A stretch of DNA of 64,000 nt from Chitinophaga eiseniae. GTDB taxonomy: Bacteria; Bacteroidota; Bacteroidia; Chitinophagales; Chitinophagaceae. The stretch spans positions 1,373,446-1,437,445 of the forward strand of contig NZ_JABAHZ010000001.1 of the NCBI RefSeq assembly GCF_012641265.1. The letters are read 5' to 3'. Positions 18,299-27,957 of the stretch are shown here, one piece after another. The translations under genes and the position numbers were made by a program. The notes under the pieces are model-generated. The model made no database searches, was not told the DNA's origin, and saw only the letters and a program-made list of their open reading frames with translations. The stretch's first letter is position 1. Every line of letters begins with the position of its first letter.

Positions 18299-20842
18299 GT
18301 GGTACTGCTTTGTAGTGCATTACACTCCTATGCCCAACAATCCCTTACCAGGAAAATATTCACATGCCATGCTGCCACCGGCAGCATTCCTTTCTTACTA
18401 TCCAAAATAAGCAGCTATAGCGGCACGATCATCGAATATTCCACCAACTACCTCACTACAGACAGTACCTATTCTATTGCTGACGGAAATGTCATGCTGG
18501 GTACCGTACTCCATAAATTACTGAACGGGCAGCAAGTAACAATAGAAGAAATAAACAACAAGATCATCCTTCTGCCTGCAAAAAAAACACCTGAGCAGTA
18601 TCCGCTCTACGGATTCACGATGGAAGAAGGCAGTATGGAACCATTGGCCTATGCCACAATACAAGACCTGGCGTCCGGTCAGATCTGCCAGGCCAACAGG
18701 TTTGGCTATTACAACATGATGTTGTCTCGGGGCAAACACTACCTGGAGGTAAAACACAGCAGCCTCCCTCCTAAAACAATCACCATCTTGCTTGAGACAT
18801 CTACTCAAAAAAACCTCATCATCTCACCAGTTAAACTACCAGAGGTAAAAATTGACGCGGGCAATACACTTCAACCCGATGGCGGCTCCCGGATGGATAA
18901 ATACCAAACTGATGCCTACAACAATTTCATGGGAGAAACAGACCCCGTGAGATCTTTATACTTGTTGCCGGGCAATGTGGAAACACAGGAGACTACCGGA
19001 AAACTGGTGGTTAGAGGTGGTGATCCGGACCAGAGTATTTTCCTGCTGGATGGCAACCAGGTGTACAATCCCAGTCACCTGCTGGGTGAAATTTCAATCA
19101 TCAACAGTACGCTGGTTAAATCAATCAGGCAATATAAAAATGACTTCCCCAGTCGTTTCGATGGCGCCATTTCTTCTATCACGGAAGTTAATACCCGGGA
19201 TGGAAACATGGACAAATGGACGGGGGAAGCCAATGCGGGACTGCTCGCCGGCGCCATGTCCGTAGAAGGTCCATTACGCAAACAATCAACCGCCATGATG
19301 TTCTCCATGCGCCATAGTTGGTCCAATCCACTGTTGAATATCCTGGATGACAAGTACCAACTGCGGTTTTATGATATCCATTTTAAGTTAACCCATCTCC
19401 TCAATGCCAATAATAAGCTGATGCTTACCGGCTACCTCGGCAAAGACCACCTGAATATCCATAATTCGGATTATCAACGTCTGCAGGCTTGGGGAAACCG
19501 GCTGGGAACGCTCAACTGGATCCATTTGCTCGGCGTCCGCTCATTTGTAAGTACCACTGTAAATGTCAGTAACTATACCAATCTTGCCGGTATTAAATTC
19601 GCGCTGTTCAACGATTCTACCCAGCAGGCTGAAGATAGTAAGGCGTTTAACAATTATGCATCCATTGACAAACTGGAAGCAAAAACCCAATTTGAATACA
19701 ACGCATTACCCAATTCCCGGTTCCGGTTTGGCGCCAGGTATGCCCATATCACGATCCGGCCTTTTAATACCACCATTTCTCCCGAATTTCTGGAAGAAGA
19801 GGGTTATTATCGGCCCATGCAACCGCTTCGCTTTGGCGAGTTCGCCCTTTATGCTGAAAATGAATTGCGCATCGGAACGAATATATTAATCCGACCGGGC
19901 CTGAACTACGCCACCTACAAATTCCATAGCTACACCCATCGTTCCCTTCAGCCCCGGCTATTTGCCGCATGGCGGATCAATCATGACCAGCAGTTTACTT
20001 TTTCGTATGCCCGCATGATACAATACCTTCACCAGGTAACTACACCGTTTTTAGGCATCAACAGCGAGTTTTGGGTGCCTAGTACCGGACTGTTGCGCCC
20101 TGTGGAAAGCCATATGGTAAACCTGGGATATAATTTCAATGACAAAAAAGGGTTGTTCCTCTCTGTAGATGCTTACTACAAGCAGATGAGCAACAACACC
20201 AACTTCGCAGAAAAGGGAAATATCTTCTATAATGAAGATACCTGGGAAACCGATATCCTCGCGGGGAAAGGCTGGAGTTACGGACTGGAAGTACTGGCCA
20301 GGAAACAAATCAATAAATGGCAGTTTCAGTTTTCGTATGCGCTTACCCGGAGCGAAAGACAATTTCCAGACATTAACGAAGGGAAAAAATATCCTTTCTG
20401 TTATGACAGGCGGCATAATTTAAATGCCACCATCAACTATAGCCCGCTTAAAAACTGGAACCTCGGCCTCGTATGGTATTTCAGTTCCGGCGATGCAGAG
20501 TTCCTTCCTCCGGGAGTCAATGATGACTTTGATACTCCCGCTCCTGTGGATCCTGGCAATAAAGAACCCGACGAGAAAAATCCCTTTGTCTTTGACAGAA
20601 CCGGGTACAAGTCCAGACGACTGCCGGCCTACCATCGACTGAACTTTAACACCAGCTTCTCATTTCATACCGGTCAGCAGCTTACGCACAAGTTATCTGC
20701 CGGCCTTTATAATGCCTACCAGGCCCGTAACAAGTACATTCGGGATGTTTGGAACCTGGAAGACAATAGCTATAATACTACATCATCAGGAAACCGCTTA
20801 TTTGATCTTACTTTTTATTTATCCTATACCCTCAGATTCTAG
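18299..20842 (+). CDS. TonB-dependent receptor with STN domain, no SusD partner
   Basis: An 847-residue outer-membrane receptor. It has an STN-like domain at residues ~18-95 (IFTCHAATGSIPFLLSKISS) and a carboxypeptidase-regulatory-like segment. The plug carries VVRGGDPDQSIFLLDGNQVY, and the barrel ends in LFDLTFYLSYTLRF. It is shorter than SusC proteins and no susD follows. It is therefore more like a FecA- or siderophore-type signalling receptor, perhaps for iron or a small ligand. The start is unclear. The GTG at 18299 cuts into a hydrophobic signal peptide whose core continues upstream in frame (ALGFLISVVLLCSALHSYAQ), yet I find no in-frame ATG, GTG or TTG upstream. An ATG at 18250 lies in another frame. 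Confidence 0.85.
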   Translation: MVLLCSALHSYAQQSLTRKIFTCHAATGSIPFLLSKISSYSGTIIEYSTNYLTTDSTYSIADGNVMLGTVLHKLLNGQQVTIEEINNKIILLPAKKTPEQYPLYGFTMEEGSMEPLAYATIQDLASGQICQANRFGYYNMMLSRGKHYLEVKHSSLPPKTITILLETSTQKNLIISPVKLPEVKIDAGNTLQPDGGSRMDKYQTDAYNNFMGETDPVRSLYLLPGNVETQETTGKLVVRGGDPDQSIFLLDGNQVYNPSHLLGEISIINSTLVKSIRQYKNDFPSRFDGAISSITEVNTRDGNMDKWTGEANAGLLAGAMSVEGPLRKQSTAMMFSMRHSWSNPLLNILDDKYQLRFYDIHFKLTHLLNANNKLMLTGYLGKDHLNIHNSDYQRLQAWGNRLGTLNWIHLLGVRSFVSTTVNVSNYTNLAGIKFALFNDSTQQAEDSKAFNNYASIDKLEAKTQFEYNALPNSRFRFGARYAHITIRPFNTTISPEFLEEEGYYRPMQPLRFGEFALYAENELRIGTNILIRPGLNYATYKFHSYTHRSLQPRLFAAWRINHDQQFTFSYARMIQYLHQVTTPFLGINSEFWVPSTGLLRPVESHMVNLGYNFNDKKGLFLSVDAYYKQMSNNTNFAEKGNIFYNEDTWETDILAGKGWSYGLEVLARKQINKWQFQFSYALTRSERQFPDINEGKKYPFCYDRRHNLNATINYSPLKNWNLGLVWYFSSGDAEFLPPGVNDDFDTPAPVDPGNKEPDEKNPFVFDRTGYKSRRLPAYHRLNFNTSFSFHTGQQLTHKLSAGLYNAYQARNKYIRDVWNLEDNSYNTTSSGNRLFDLTFYLSYTLRF

Positions 20843-20955
20843 TTTTTTTATTCTTTTCTGTAGGAAGTTTCATTTTTTTGTTGTTTTCATAACAGATATG
20901 GTTAAAGTCAACCCCAATCGCAGATTGTAGCTCACATCATACCTATAATTAACCC

Positions 20956-20985
20956 GGAGGCGCTTTATAGCGCCTCCTATTTTTA
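20956..20985 (+). terminator. Rho-independent terminator after the SusD-less receptor
   Basis: A perfect 8-bp stem, GGAGGCGC/GCGCCTCC, around a TTTATA loop is followed by TATTTTTATTT. It separates the signalling trio from the metal-efflux operon. Confidence 0.85.
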
Positions 20986-21290
20986 TTTATATAAGCCTTT
21001 TCTGAATAGCTACGAAATAAAATGTTAAAGATCCTGCATTCTCCCCAAAAGAATAGGAAGGTCGTTCTACTTCCGGTTTTATTAAACGTAGACCTAATTA
21101 AAACAACAGCAGCACCACTCTTCTATCAGTAAACAAAAAATAATGGAAATGAATATAATAATAAACATTCAAAAGCAGTATGTATATGCTTTTTTAGGCA
21201 ACAGCAAAGTAGATGCTACCATTAATTTACAACTATGGCTGGATAAATAAAATCCGCATATATGAACTTATAACGCTTAACAATGGCACA
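20986..21290. other. Intergenic region upstream of the efflux operon
   Basis: About 305 bp of AT-rich sequence that should contain the operon promoter. I see no clear metal-regulator operator and no regulator gene next to it. Confidence 0.4.
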
Positions 21291-22397
21291 ATGAAACAAA
21301 TACAGGCATTTTTTTATGGTACATTACTCATGACATCATGTACACAAAAGCCTTCTCGTACAACTGTCAACAGCTGTGAGCTGCACGGCGACACTGTAAT
21401 CATTAATTCACAATCTGCACTGGCAAAAAAAATCCATATTGACACCATCAGCAGACAGCTGTTACGTCAACAGATGTCTGTAGCAGGCGTGGTAAAGGTG
21501 ATCCCCAATAAGTTTGCAGAAGTAGCGCCGACTTTTTCGGGCAGGGTCCTTTCAGCTTACCTGAAACTTGGCATGAAAGTAACGCCTGCTACTCCCCTTT
21601 TTTCCATGAGTTCGCAGGATTTTATTACAGCGCAGAAAGCATTCTTTCAGGCGAAAGAACAACTGCTGCTGGCAGAGAAAAGACTGGCACGACAGCGTAA
21701 TTTAGTGGCCAATGGCGTAGGCGTTCAACGGGAGCTGGAAGAGGCGCAAATGAATTATGATGTAGAAAAAAAAGAATTTGAAAGCGCCCGGTTGAGTATC
21801 CGGTTATACAAGGCCAATCCCGATGAACTGGTCCTGGGACAGCCCCTGATCATCTACGCCCCTATTACAGGTGAAATAGTAGAGAATAAAGTAGTAGTAG
21901 GCCAATTGATAAAAAATGACGGCGCCAGTGTGGCCTCAGTAGCGGAACTATCAAAGGTATGGGTAGCTGGCCATGTCAAAGAAAAAGATATGGGCGCTAT
22001 CCGTCAGCTGAGCCATTCACAGATCACCATTGCCGCGCTGCCAGGTAAAATTATACGGGGAACAATCTTTCATATCAACGAATTGATCGAGGAAAGCTCC
22101 CGCAGCGTGGAAGTATTAATGGAGTGCAAAAATGACGACCATGCACTTAAACCGGGTATGTATGTGAATGTTAATTTTGAAAACACGCCGCAACCTACCA
22201 TCCTGATTTCCCCCAAATCACTGCTGCAGCAAAGCAATACCTCCTTCGTTTTCCGGCAGGTCGCTGCTGGCAGGTACGTACGCCAACAGGTAGAAACAAA
22301 CGGTGTCCTCGGCAACAAGGTGGTAGTAAAGTCGGGGCTTTCAGAAAACGATACCGTCATTAGCGATGGCGCCTATTATCTATTGGACGCCAGGTAG
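21291..22397 (+). CDS. RND efflux periplasmic adaptor (CzcB/CusB-like membrane fusion lipoprotein)
   Basis: A 368-residue lipoprotein (start at 21291; lipobox LLMTSC). It links an inner-membrane RND pump to a TolC channel. It has a lipoyl/barrel-sandwich half-motif (KFAEVAPTFSGRVLSAYLKL), a coiled-coil hairpin (residues ~110-185, AFFQAKEQLLLAEKRLARQR), and the second lipoyl half YAPITGEIVENKVVVGQ. A beta-barrel (VWVAGHVKEKDMG) and a membrane-proximal C-terminus complete it. I see no His- or Met-rich metal-binding tail. It is followed 25 bp later by a CzcA-type pump gene. Confidence 0.9.
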   Translation: MKQIQAFFYGTLLMTSCTQKPSRTTVNSCELHGDTVIINSQSALAKKIHIDTISRQLLRQQMSVAGVVKVIPNKFAEVAPTFSGRVLSAYLKLGMKVTPATPLFSMSSQDFITAQKAFFQAKEQLLLAEKRLARQRNLVANGVGVQRELEEAQMNYDVEKKEFESARLSIRLYKANPDELVLGQPLIIYAPITGEIVENKVVVGQLIKNDGASVASVAELSKVWVAGHVKEKDMGAIRQLSHSQITIAALPGKIIRGTIFHINELIEESSRSVEVLMECKNDDHALKPGMYVNVNFENTPQPTILISPKSLLQQSNTSFVFRQVAAGRYVRQQVETNGVLGNKVVVKSGLSENDTVISDGAYYLLDAR

Positions 22398-22422
22398 CCA
22401 TTATTTATTAATTGAAAACAAC

Positions 22423-25400
22423 ATGATGAACCTGATTTATATAACCATCCGGAAAAGATGGTTACTGATAGGCTTTTTTATAATGCTGGCACTATTTGGC
22501 TATTATTCGTGGAAACAATTGTCTATCGAAGCATACCCGGATATTGCGGATGTAAGCGCCCAGATTATTACGCAGGTGCCCGGACTGGCAGCGGAGGAAA
22601 TGGAACAGCAGATTACCGTCCCGGTAGAGCGGGTACTGAATGGGCTTCCCGGCATGAGCGTCATGCGCAGTAAAAGCACCTTCGGCTTATCTATCGTTAC
22701 CGTTGTTTTTCAGGATGGTTACGAAGACTACTGGGCCCGGCAACGTATCAATGAAAGACTGAACGCATTAACACTTCCCTATGGAGCCAAACCGGGATTG
22801 GACCCGTTGACTTCCCCTATCGGGGAAATCTACCGGTATGTGATAGAAAGTAAAGGCCATGACCTGAGGGAATTGACCGACCTGCAAAATTGGGTAATTA
22901 TACCCCGTTTAAAACAGGAAGCCGGTGTAACCAACGTCACCAATTTTGGAGGCATTACCACCCAATACCAGGTAGAACTAGACCCCGCACGGTTGGAACA
23001 ATATCAATTGTCGCTCGGCGATGTCCAGGCCGCCATCACTAACAATAACGCCAACGCCGGCGGAAGTATACTCAACCAGGGCGACCTGGGCTATGTGATC
23101 CGCGGAATCGGATTGGTGAAAACACTGGAAGCACTTGGCGACCTGGTTATTAAAACCAACAAAGGCGTTCCTATTCTGCTAAAAGACGTAGGTGAACTCA
23201 GATATGGCAACCTGGAGCGGAAAAGCATCCTGGGCTTTACAGACCGGGAGGTAGATTACAATGAAAGCATCGAAGGCGTAGTACAATTACTAAAAGGGCA
23301 AAACCCTACGCTGGTATTGCAGGGAGTACACAATGCCATTGATGATCTCAACAACCACCTGCTGCCTGAGGGAGTACGGATCCGGCCATATATGGATCGT
23401 ACAGACCTGGTGAACACCACGCTGAATACGGTTTCACACACCTTGATAGAGGGCATGATGCTGGTCATTATAGTGCTCATCGTATTTCTTGGCAGTTGGC
23501 GGGGGGCATTGATCGTTGCTATTACAATACCATTAGCATTGCTGATTGCCTTTATATTGATGTATTTTACCAACATTCCGGCCAACCTGCTTTCCCTGGG
23601 CGCCATTGATTTTGGAATTATCGTGGATGGCGCCATTGTGATGATGGAAACGATCCTGAAAAAACGGGAAGAAAATGAACTGGCACCGCTGGACGAGCGT
23701 TCCATAGCGCAACGGGCGGCGCTTGTTGGCAAGCCGGTATTATTTGCTACCATTATTATCATTACCGCCTACCTGCCTTTATTTGCTTTTGAAAGAGTAG
23801 AACGTAAGCTGTTTACACCAATGGCGTTTACGGTGAGCTACGCTCTGGCAGGTGCCTTGATAGTAGCAATGTTGCTAATTCCAGGTCTCGCTTACAGCGT
23901 ATACAGAAAGCCGCGCAAATTATACCACAACAAATGGCTGGAAAAATTATCCGTAGCCTACCTGGCCCGTACCAGAAAGATCATGCAAAAGCCTAAAAGG
24001 GTTTTGTGGCCATTAGGCATAGTGCTGATAAGCGCTGCTATACTTTCCGCGACCGTAGGCAAAGACTTTCTCCCCTCTTTAGATGAAGGCTCTATATGGC
24101 TACAGATACAACTCCCCACGGGCATATCACTCCAGAAGTCGAAAGAAATGAGTGACTCTTTACGTATGGTAACCCTGAAACACAAAGAGATCACCTATAT
24201 GATGGTGCATGCCGGCAGAAATGACGATGGAACAGACCCCTGGTCGGCCTCCCATTTTGAATGTTCTGTAGGGCTCCGGCCTTATAAAGAGTGGCCCAAA
24301 GGAAAAACCAAAGCCGATCTTATTGAAGAACTGGCGGCCGACTATGCCGCAATGCCAGGTTATAATGTTGGCTTCAGTCAGCCGATGATCGATAACGTGA
24401 TGGACCGGATATCAGGCGCCCATAGCGAGCTGGTTGTAAAAGTATATGGCGACGATTTTGCAGAAACCCGGCGGATAGCGCAGCAGGTGCTACAGTCCCT
24501 AAAAAAGATAAAAGGCGCGGTAGATCTCTCTATCGACCAGGAGCCCCCTCTGCCACAACTGCAAATTAAAATCGACAGAGCGGCTTTGGCGCAATACGGG
24601 CTGAACGTGAGCACTGTGTCGGAGCTGGTAGAAGTAGCCATTGGTGGTAAACCGGTGTCCCAGCTTTTTACCGGCAATAAAGTATATGATATCACCTGCC
24701 GGTATAAAGAAGACAGCCGAAATACGCCGGAAAAAATTGCCAATCTGATGCTGGCATCTCCCACTGGGGCCAGGATTCCTTTGTCGCAGGTAGCTGCTAT
24801 CAGCACCACTACCGGGGAAGGCATCATTACCAGGGAAATGAACAAAAGGCACCTGACTGTAAAACTAAATCTCCGGAACGTGGACCTGTCTTCTTTTATG
24901 GAACAGGCCAGGCACAGTATAGAAAAAGACATCTCTTATGATCACGGAAAATACCGGATTGTATGGGGAGGGCAATTCGAGAATCAAAAGCGCGCCTACG
25001 CAAAACTGGCGGTGGTGGTGCCTGTAACGCTGCTGTTTATGTTCCTTCTGTTATACGGCGCATTCGGACGATTCCGGCAGGCGGGGCTGATCCTCAGCAT
25101 TGTTCCGCTGGCACTCTTTGGCGGCATGTTGGCGCTCAATATAAGAGGTATGACCCTCAATGTATCTTCTGCGGTTGGCTTTATTGCATTGTTTGGCGTA
25201 GCTATTCAAAATGGAGTGATCATGATCTCCAATTTCAATGAGCTGCGCATACAGGGAGCTACCTTACTGGAAGCCGTAATTGCCGGTGCGGCCAACAGGT
25301 TCAGGCCCATATTGATGACCGCCACCGTTGCCATTCTTGGCTTATTGCCAGCCTCATTGGCTACCGGCATTGGCTCAGATGTTCAGCGCCCACTGGCTAC

Positions 25401-25524
25401 CGTAGTAGTATACGGCCTGCTGGCTGCTACCGTCATTACGCTATTTGTTTTGCCGGCATTGTATTATCTGTCTGAAAGCAAATGGGGTGCTACAGACTAT
25501 CAGCAAAAGGATGAAAAAAAATAA
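22423..25524 (+). CDS. CzcA/CusA-family heavy-metal efflux RND transporter
   Basis: A proton-driven inner-membrane pump of about 1033 residues, exporting divalent or monovalent metal ions through the periplasm. It begins MMNLIYITIRKRWLLIGFF (TM1), with porter loops after TM1 and TM7. The TM4 motif GAIDFGIIVDGAIVMMETIL carries the paired Asp residues and Glu of the HME-RND subfamily. Later segments include FLPSLDEGSIWLQIQLPTGI and GRNDDGTDPW. The start at 22423 is preferred over 22366, which overlaps the adaptor gene and lacks the normal TM1 start. The end overlaps the TolC gene by 14 bp. Which metal is exported cannot be read from the sequence. Confidence 0.93.
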   Translation: MMNLIYITIRKRWLLIGFFIMLALFGYYSWKQLSIEAYPDIADVSAQIITQVPGLAAEEMEQQITVPVERVLNGLPGMSVMRSKSTFGLSIVTVVFQDGYEDYWARQRINERLNALTLPYGAKPGLDPLTSPIGEIYRYVIESKGHDLRELTDLQNWVIIPRLKQEAGVTNVTNFGGITTQYQVELDPARLEQYQLSLGDVQAAITNNNANAGGSILNQGDLGYVIRGIGLVKTLEALGDLVIKTNKGVPILLKDVGELRYGNLERKSILGFTDREVDYNESIEGVVQLLKGQNPTLVLQGVHNAIDDLNNHLLPEGVRIRPYMDRTDLVNTTLNTVSHTLIEGMMLVIIVLIVFLGSWRGALIVAITIPLALLIAFILMYFTNIPANLLSLGAIDFGIIVDGAIVMMETILKKREENELAPLDERSIAQRAALVGKPVLFATIIIITAYLPLFAFERVERKLFTPMAFTVSYALAGALIVAMLLIPGLAYSVYRKPRKLYHNKWLEKLSVAYLARTRKIMQKPKRVLWPLGIVLISAAILSATVGKDFLPSLDEGSIWLQIQLPTGISLQKSKEMSDSLRMVTLKHKEITYMMVHAGRNDDGTDPWSASHFECSVGLRPYKEWPKGKTKADLIEELAADYAAMPGYNVGFSQPMIDNVMDRISGAHSELVVKVYGDDFAETRRIAQQVLQSLKKIKGAVDLSIDQEPPLPQLQIKIDRAALAQYGLNVSTVSELVEVAIGGKPVSQLFTGNKVYDITCRYKEDSRNTPEKIANLMLASPTGARIPLSQVAAISTTTGEGIITREMNKRHLTVKLNLRNVDLSSFMEQARHSIEKDISYDHGKYRIVWGGQFENQKRAYAKLAVVVPVTLLFMFLLLYGAFGRFRQAGLILSIVPLALFGGMLALNIRGMTLNVSSAVGFIALFGVAIQNGVIMISNFNELRIQGATLLEAVIAGAANRFRPILMTATVAILGLLPASLATGIGSDVQRPLATVVVYGLLAATVITLFVLPALYYLSESKWGATDYQQKDEKK

Positions 25525-26791
25525 ACAGATGGCTATCAGATATGGTAATATCCTGCTATTGCTTTTCCTGGCAGTACGGGGAAATGCACAAGTAACTGAC
25601 TCGTTGACTTATACCCGCTTCCTGGCGGAAATAACAAATAACAACCTGGCGTATGTAACAGAGCGGTTCAACGTCAACCTGGCTGCCGCAAGGGTTGCTG
25701 CGGCAAAGGTTTTCCCAGACCCGACGCTGTCATTTGGCTGGGTGGATAACGGGCAGAAAAGAATGAAAATGGGGTATGGATTTAGTACCTCTGTCAACTG
25801 GCTGCTGGAATTGGGCAATAAACGACAAGCCAGAAGCAGCGTAGCAATAAGCCAGCTGGAACTGACAAACCTGTTGCTGGAAAACTACTATCGCCAGCTC
25901 AGGGCAGATGCCACGCTGGCCTACCTGCAAACCACACTACAGGAAAACCTGCTCAAAGTAACCACGGAATCTTATCAAAACATGTCGCTGTTTGCCCGGG
26001 CAGATAGCATCCGATTTCAGCTGGGAGAAATAAAAGCAGTAGATGCGCGCCAGAGTAAACTGGAAGCCGCCAACATGTTGAATACAGTGTATAAGCATGA
26101 AGCCAGCTTTAAGGCCGCCTTATTACAATTGGGGATGCTGATGGGAAAATCATCAGATACGCTTTACTACCCTGCTACGTTCAAATCCGGATTTGACAGG
26201 GAATTTAGTTTAAAAGACCTTATCAACACCGCTGTCAGCAACCGGGCCGATGTCCTCGCTGCCGTGAAAGATAAAGAAGTGGCCAACAACCTGGTGAAGC
26301 TGGCACAGGCCAACAGGATGCCGGACCTTGGACTAAGCCTGGGAATGGCGCAAAACTCCGGTGCTACCAACACCATAGCACCAGCCCCTTCCACGAATGT
26401 TATTTCCGCAGGTATTAGCATACCATTGAAGTTTTCCGGCAGGTCGAAGGCGGAGCTGTTATCGGCCCAATACAGCGCAGCCCAGGCAGCTGCCCGTTAC
26501 CAGCAGGCGGCATTACAGGTACAAACCGAAGTGGCCACCAGCTATTATAATTACCTCGCTGCCCGCAAACAAGTAAGCCAGTTTCATACCGGCATACTGG
26601 AAGATGCGCAGAAAGCACTCGACGGTAAGATATACAGCTATCGGTCCGGCGAGATCAATCTGCTGGAAGTACTGAATGCCCAGCGCACCTACAACAGCCT
26701 GAAACAGAGCTATTACGAGGCACTAAATGGATATGCCGCGGCGCTGGTGGAAATGGAAAGAACAGCCGGCATCTGGGATATTAACTTATAA
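25511..26791 (+). CDS. TolC-family outer-membrane efflux channel (CzcC-like)
   Basis: A protein of about 426 residues. It has a signal peptide (MKKNKQMAIRYGN... to GNAQ) and two OEP repeats. Long amphipathic helices include YTRFLAEITNNNLAYVTERF and the C-terminal LLEVLNAQRTYNSLKQSYYE. It provides the outer-membrane duct for the adaptor and pump encoded just upstream. The ATG at 25511 lies within the last codons of the pump gene, so translation is probably coupled. Confidence 0.9.
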   Translation: MKKNKQMAIRYGNILLLLFLAVRGNAQVTDSLTYTRFLAEITNNNLAYVTERFNVNLAAARVAAAKVFPDPTLSFGWVDNGQKRMKMGYGFSTSVNWLLELGNKRQARSSVAISQLELTNLLLENYYRQLRADATLAYLQTTLQENLLKVTTESYQNMSLFARADSIRFQLGEIKAVDARQSKLEAANMLNTVYKHEASFKAALLQLGMLMGKSSDTLYYPATFKSGFDREFSLKDLINTAVSNRADVLAAVKDKEVANNLVKLAQANRMPDLGLSLGMAQNSGATNTIAPAPSTNVISAGISIPLKFSGRSKAELLSAQYSAAQAAARYQQAALQVQTEVATSYYNYLAARKQVSQFHTGILEDAQKALDGKIYSYRSGEINLLEVLNAQRTYNSLKQSYYEALNGYAAALVEMERTAGIWDINL

Positions 26792-26800
26792 ACGAATGAT

Positions 26801-27484
26801 ATGAAACATATTCTGATAATGATAGCTTTCCTTGCATTACTTCCGCCTGTTTGCGCCCAGCAAGACAGTAGCGGATACCGGGAAGTATCATTTGGCATAA
26901 AAGCAGGGGTATCTTCCAGCTCACTATATGGTGGGGACCTTCATTTATTGTCGTCCGGCAGCTACGTAAAACCTCTGCCCGGTATGTTTGCAGGAATTAC
27001 GGTGCACTCCAGGCTAAGCAAGTATTTTGGCATCCAATCCGAATTATCAGTTGGGCAAAGTCCGGTGATGTTGCATCTCCTGGACAGCAACAGCCAACAG
27101 GTATACAACAGCCGTTTTAAGAGCACTTATCTGATGATAGCCCCCATCTCAACTACTGCTTACTTTCACCGGTTCCGGTTATCTGCCGGCCCTTACGTTA
27201 GCAGCTTGCTGCACAGCAGTATAGAACGAAAAGGCGCCGATGGACAAATAACAACAGAAAGAAACATTTTCGGCACCGCTACTGCTCCGGGAGGATTCCG
27301 CTACAAATTTGATGCTGGCATCGTGGTACAGCTGCGCTATGAATGCAACAATGGCTGGAATATAGGCGCTGGCTATTCCCGTGGATTTATACCGGTTATA
27401 GAAGACCCACGCATACAGCATCAATGGAAAATATACAACCAGCAGTTCAACCTTTTCCTGGGTTACCAATGGCGGAGAAAATAA
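26801..27484 (+). CDS. Outer-membrane beta-barrel protein (PorT-like fold)
   Basis: A 227-residue exported protein (signal peptide ending VCAQ). Alternating beta-strand patterns such as SFGIKAGVSSSSLYGGD and YFGIQSELSVGQ end in an aromatic strand (FNLFLGYQWRRK). This is the 'outer membrane protein beta-barrel' family common in Bacteroidota. It follows the TolC gene by 9 bp as the last gene of the efflux operon, so a role in the same response is plausible but unproven. Confidence 0.75.
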   Translation: MKHILIMIAFLALLPPVCAQQDSSGYREVSFGIKAGVSSSSLYGGDLHLLSSGSYVKPLPGMFAGITVHSRLSKYFGIQSELSVGQSPVMLHLLDSNSQQVYNSRFKSTYLMIAPISTTAYFHRFRLSAGPYVSSLLHSSIERKGADGQITTERNIFGTATAPGGFRYKFDAGIVVQLRYECNNGWNIGAGYSRGFIPVIEDPRIQHQWKIYNQQFNLFLGYQWRRK

Positions 27485-27490
27485 ACAGGA

Positions 27491-27570
27491 AATCGAGTAG
27501 ACAGTGAGGGATTATTTCCCTCACTGTCCTTTCACACCACCGTACGTACCGGCCTGGTATACGGCGGTTT
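27491..27570 (-). ncRNA. 3' end of a group II intron (domain V/VI-like remnant)
   Basis: On the minus strand a hairpin reads ACCGCCGTATACC...GGTACGTACGGTGGT (27536-27569). It is followed by a perfect 11-bp stem, GACAGTGAGGG/CCCTCACTGTC (27500-27528), and then CTACTCGAT. The order and sequences match the catalytic domain V, domain VI and 3' terminus of bacterial group II introns. It is next to a maturase tail on the same strand. The 5' part of the intron is absent, so splicing is not expected. The domain VI stem could also end transcription from the efflux operon. Confidence 0.65.
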
Positions 27571-27605
27571 GTTAGAATAATTTCTTCCGATGTTCTGTTT
27601 TCATA

Positions 27606-27880
27606 TCTTAGTGATGATAGAATCCTAAGTAACCTTTCTTCCTAAAGTACTTGCTGGCGAGTATGCTACACAATATCGGACTGCGTGACATGCAGCTATA
27701 TCCCGAACTGGCGTTACTCCACTGCTATCCGTCACCTTTAGGTCGCCTAGTTTTATGAGATGCCGGCACTGCCCTTTGATTGTCTTCCATTGCTTCCAGG
27801 CACACATGCGTAGCCGCCCATGCACTTTGCTGTCCAATTTGTACATCAACTTCTTAAGGAAGAGCTCTTTTAACGTATAA
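27606..27880 (-). pseudogene. Group II intron reverse transcriptase/maturase, C-terminal fragment with frameshift
   Basis: The minus strand encodes KLDSKVHGRLRMCAWKQWKT and then CRHLIKLG, the maturase X-domain signature (RRLRM..WKQWK...LIKLG). About ten codons later the homology moves to another frame: QWSNASSGYSCMSRSPILC followed by SILASKYFRKKGYLGFYHH and a stop. This matches the usual end (W.N..GYWR...SPIL...L.NKYF...GY). One indel therefore separates the halves, near 27730. The polymerase domains are missing. The fragment directly precedes the domain V/VI-like hairpins, as in an intact intron. Confidence 0.72.
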
Positions 27881-27900
27881 CCATATAGGTTATCACACAT

Positions 27901-27935
27901 AAAGGCCACTCTCTGTATTCAGAGGTGGCCTTTTC
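27901..27935 (-). terminator. Terminator, probably bidirectional, after the DUF4397 gene
   Basis: The inverted repeat AAAGGCCAC/GTGGCCTTT with an inner CTCTG/CAGAG stem and a TATT loop has T/A runs on both sides. It lies just downstream of the DUF4397 gene and bounds the intron remnant on its other side. Confidence 0.75.
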
Positions 27936-27957
27936 CGTTCTCTACATCCCAAAAAAT

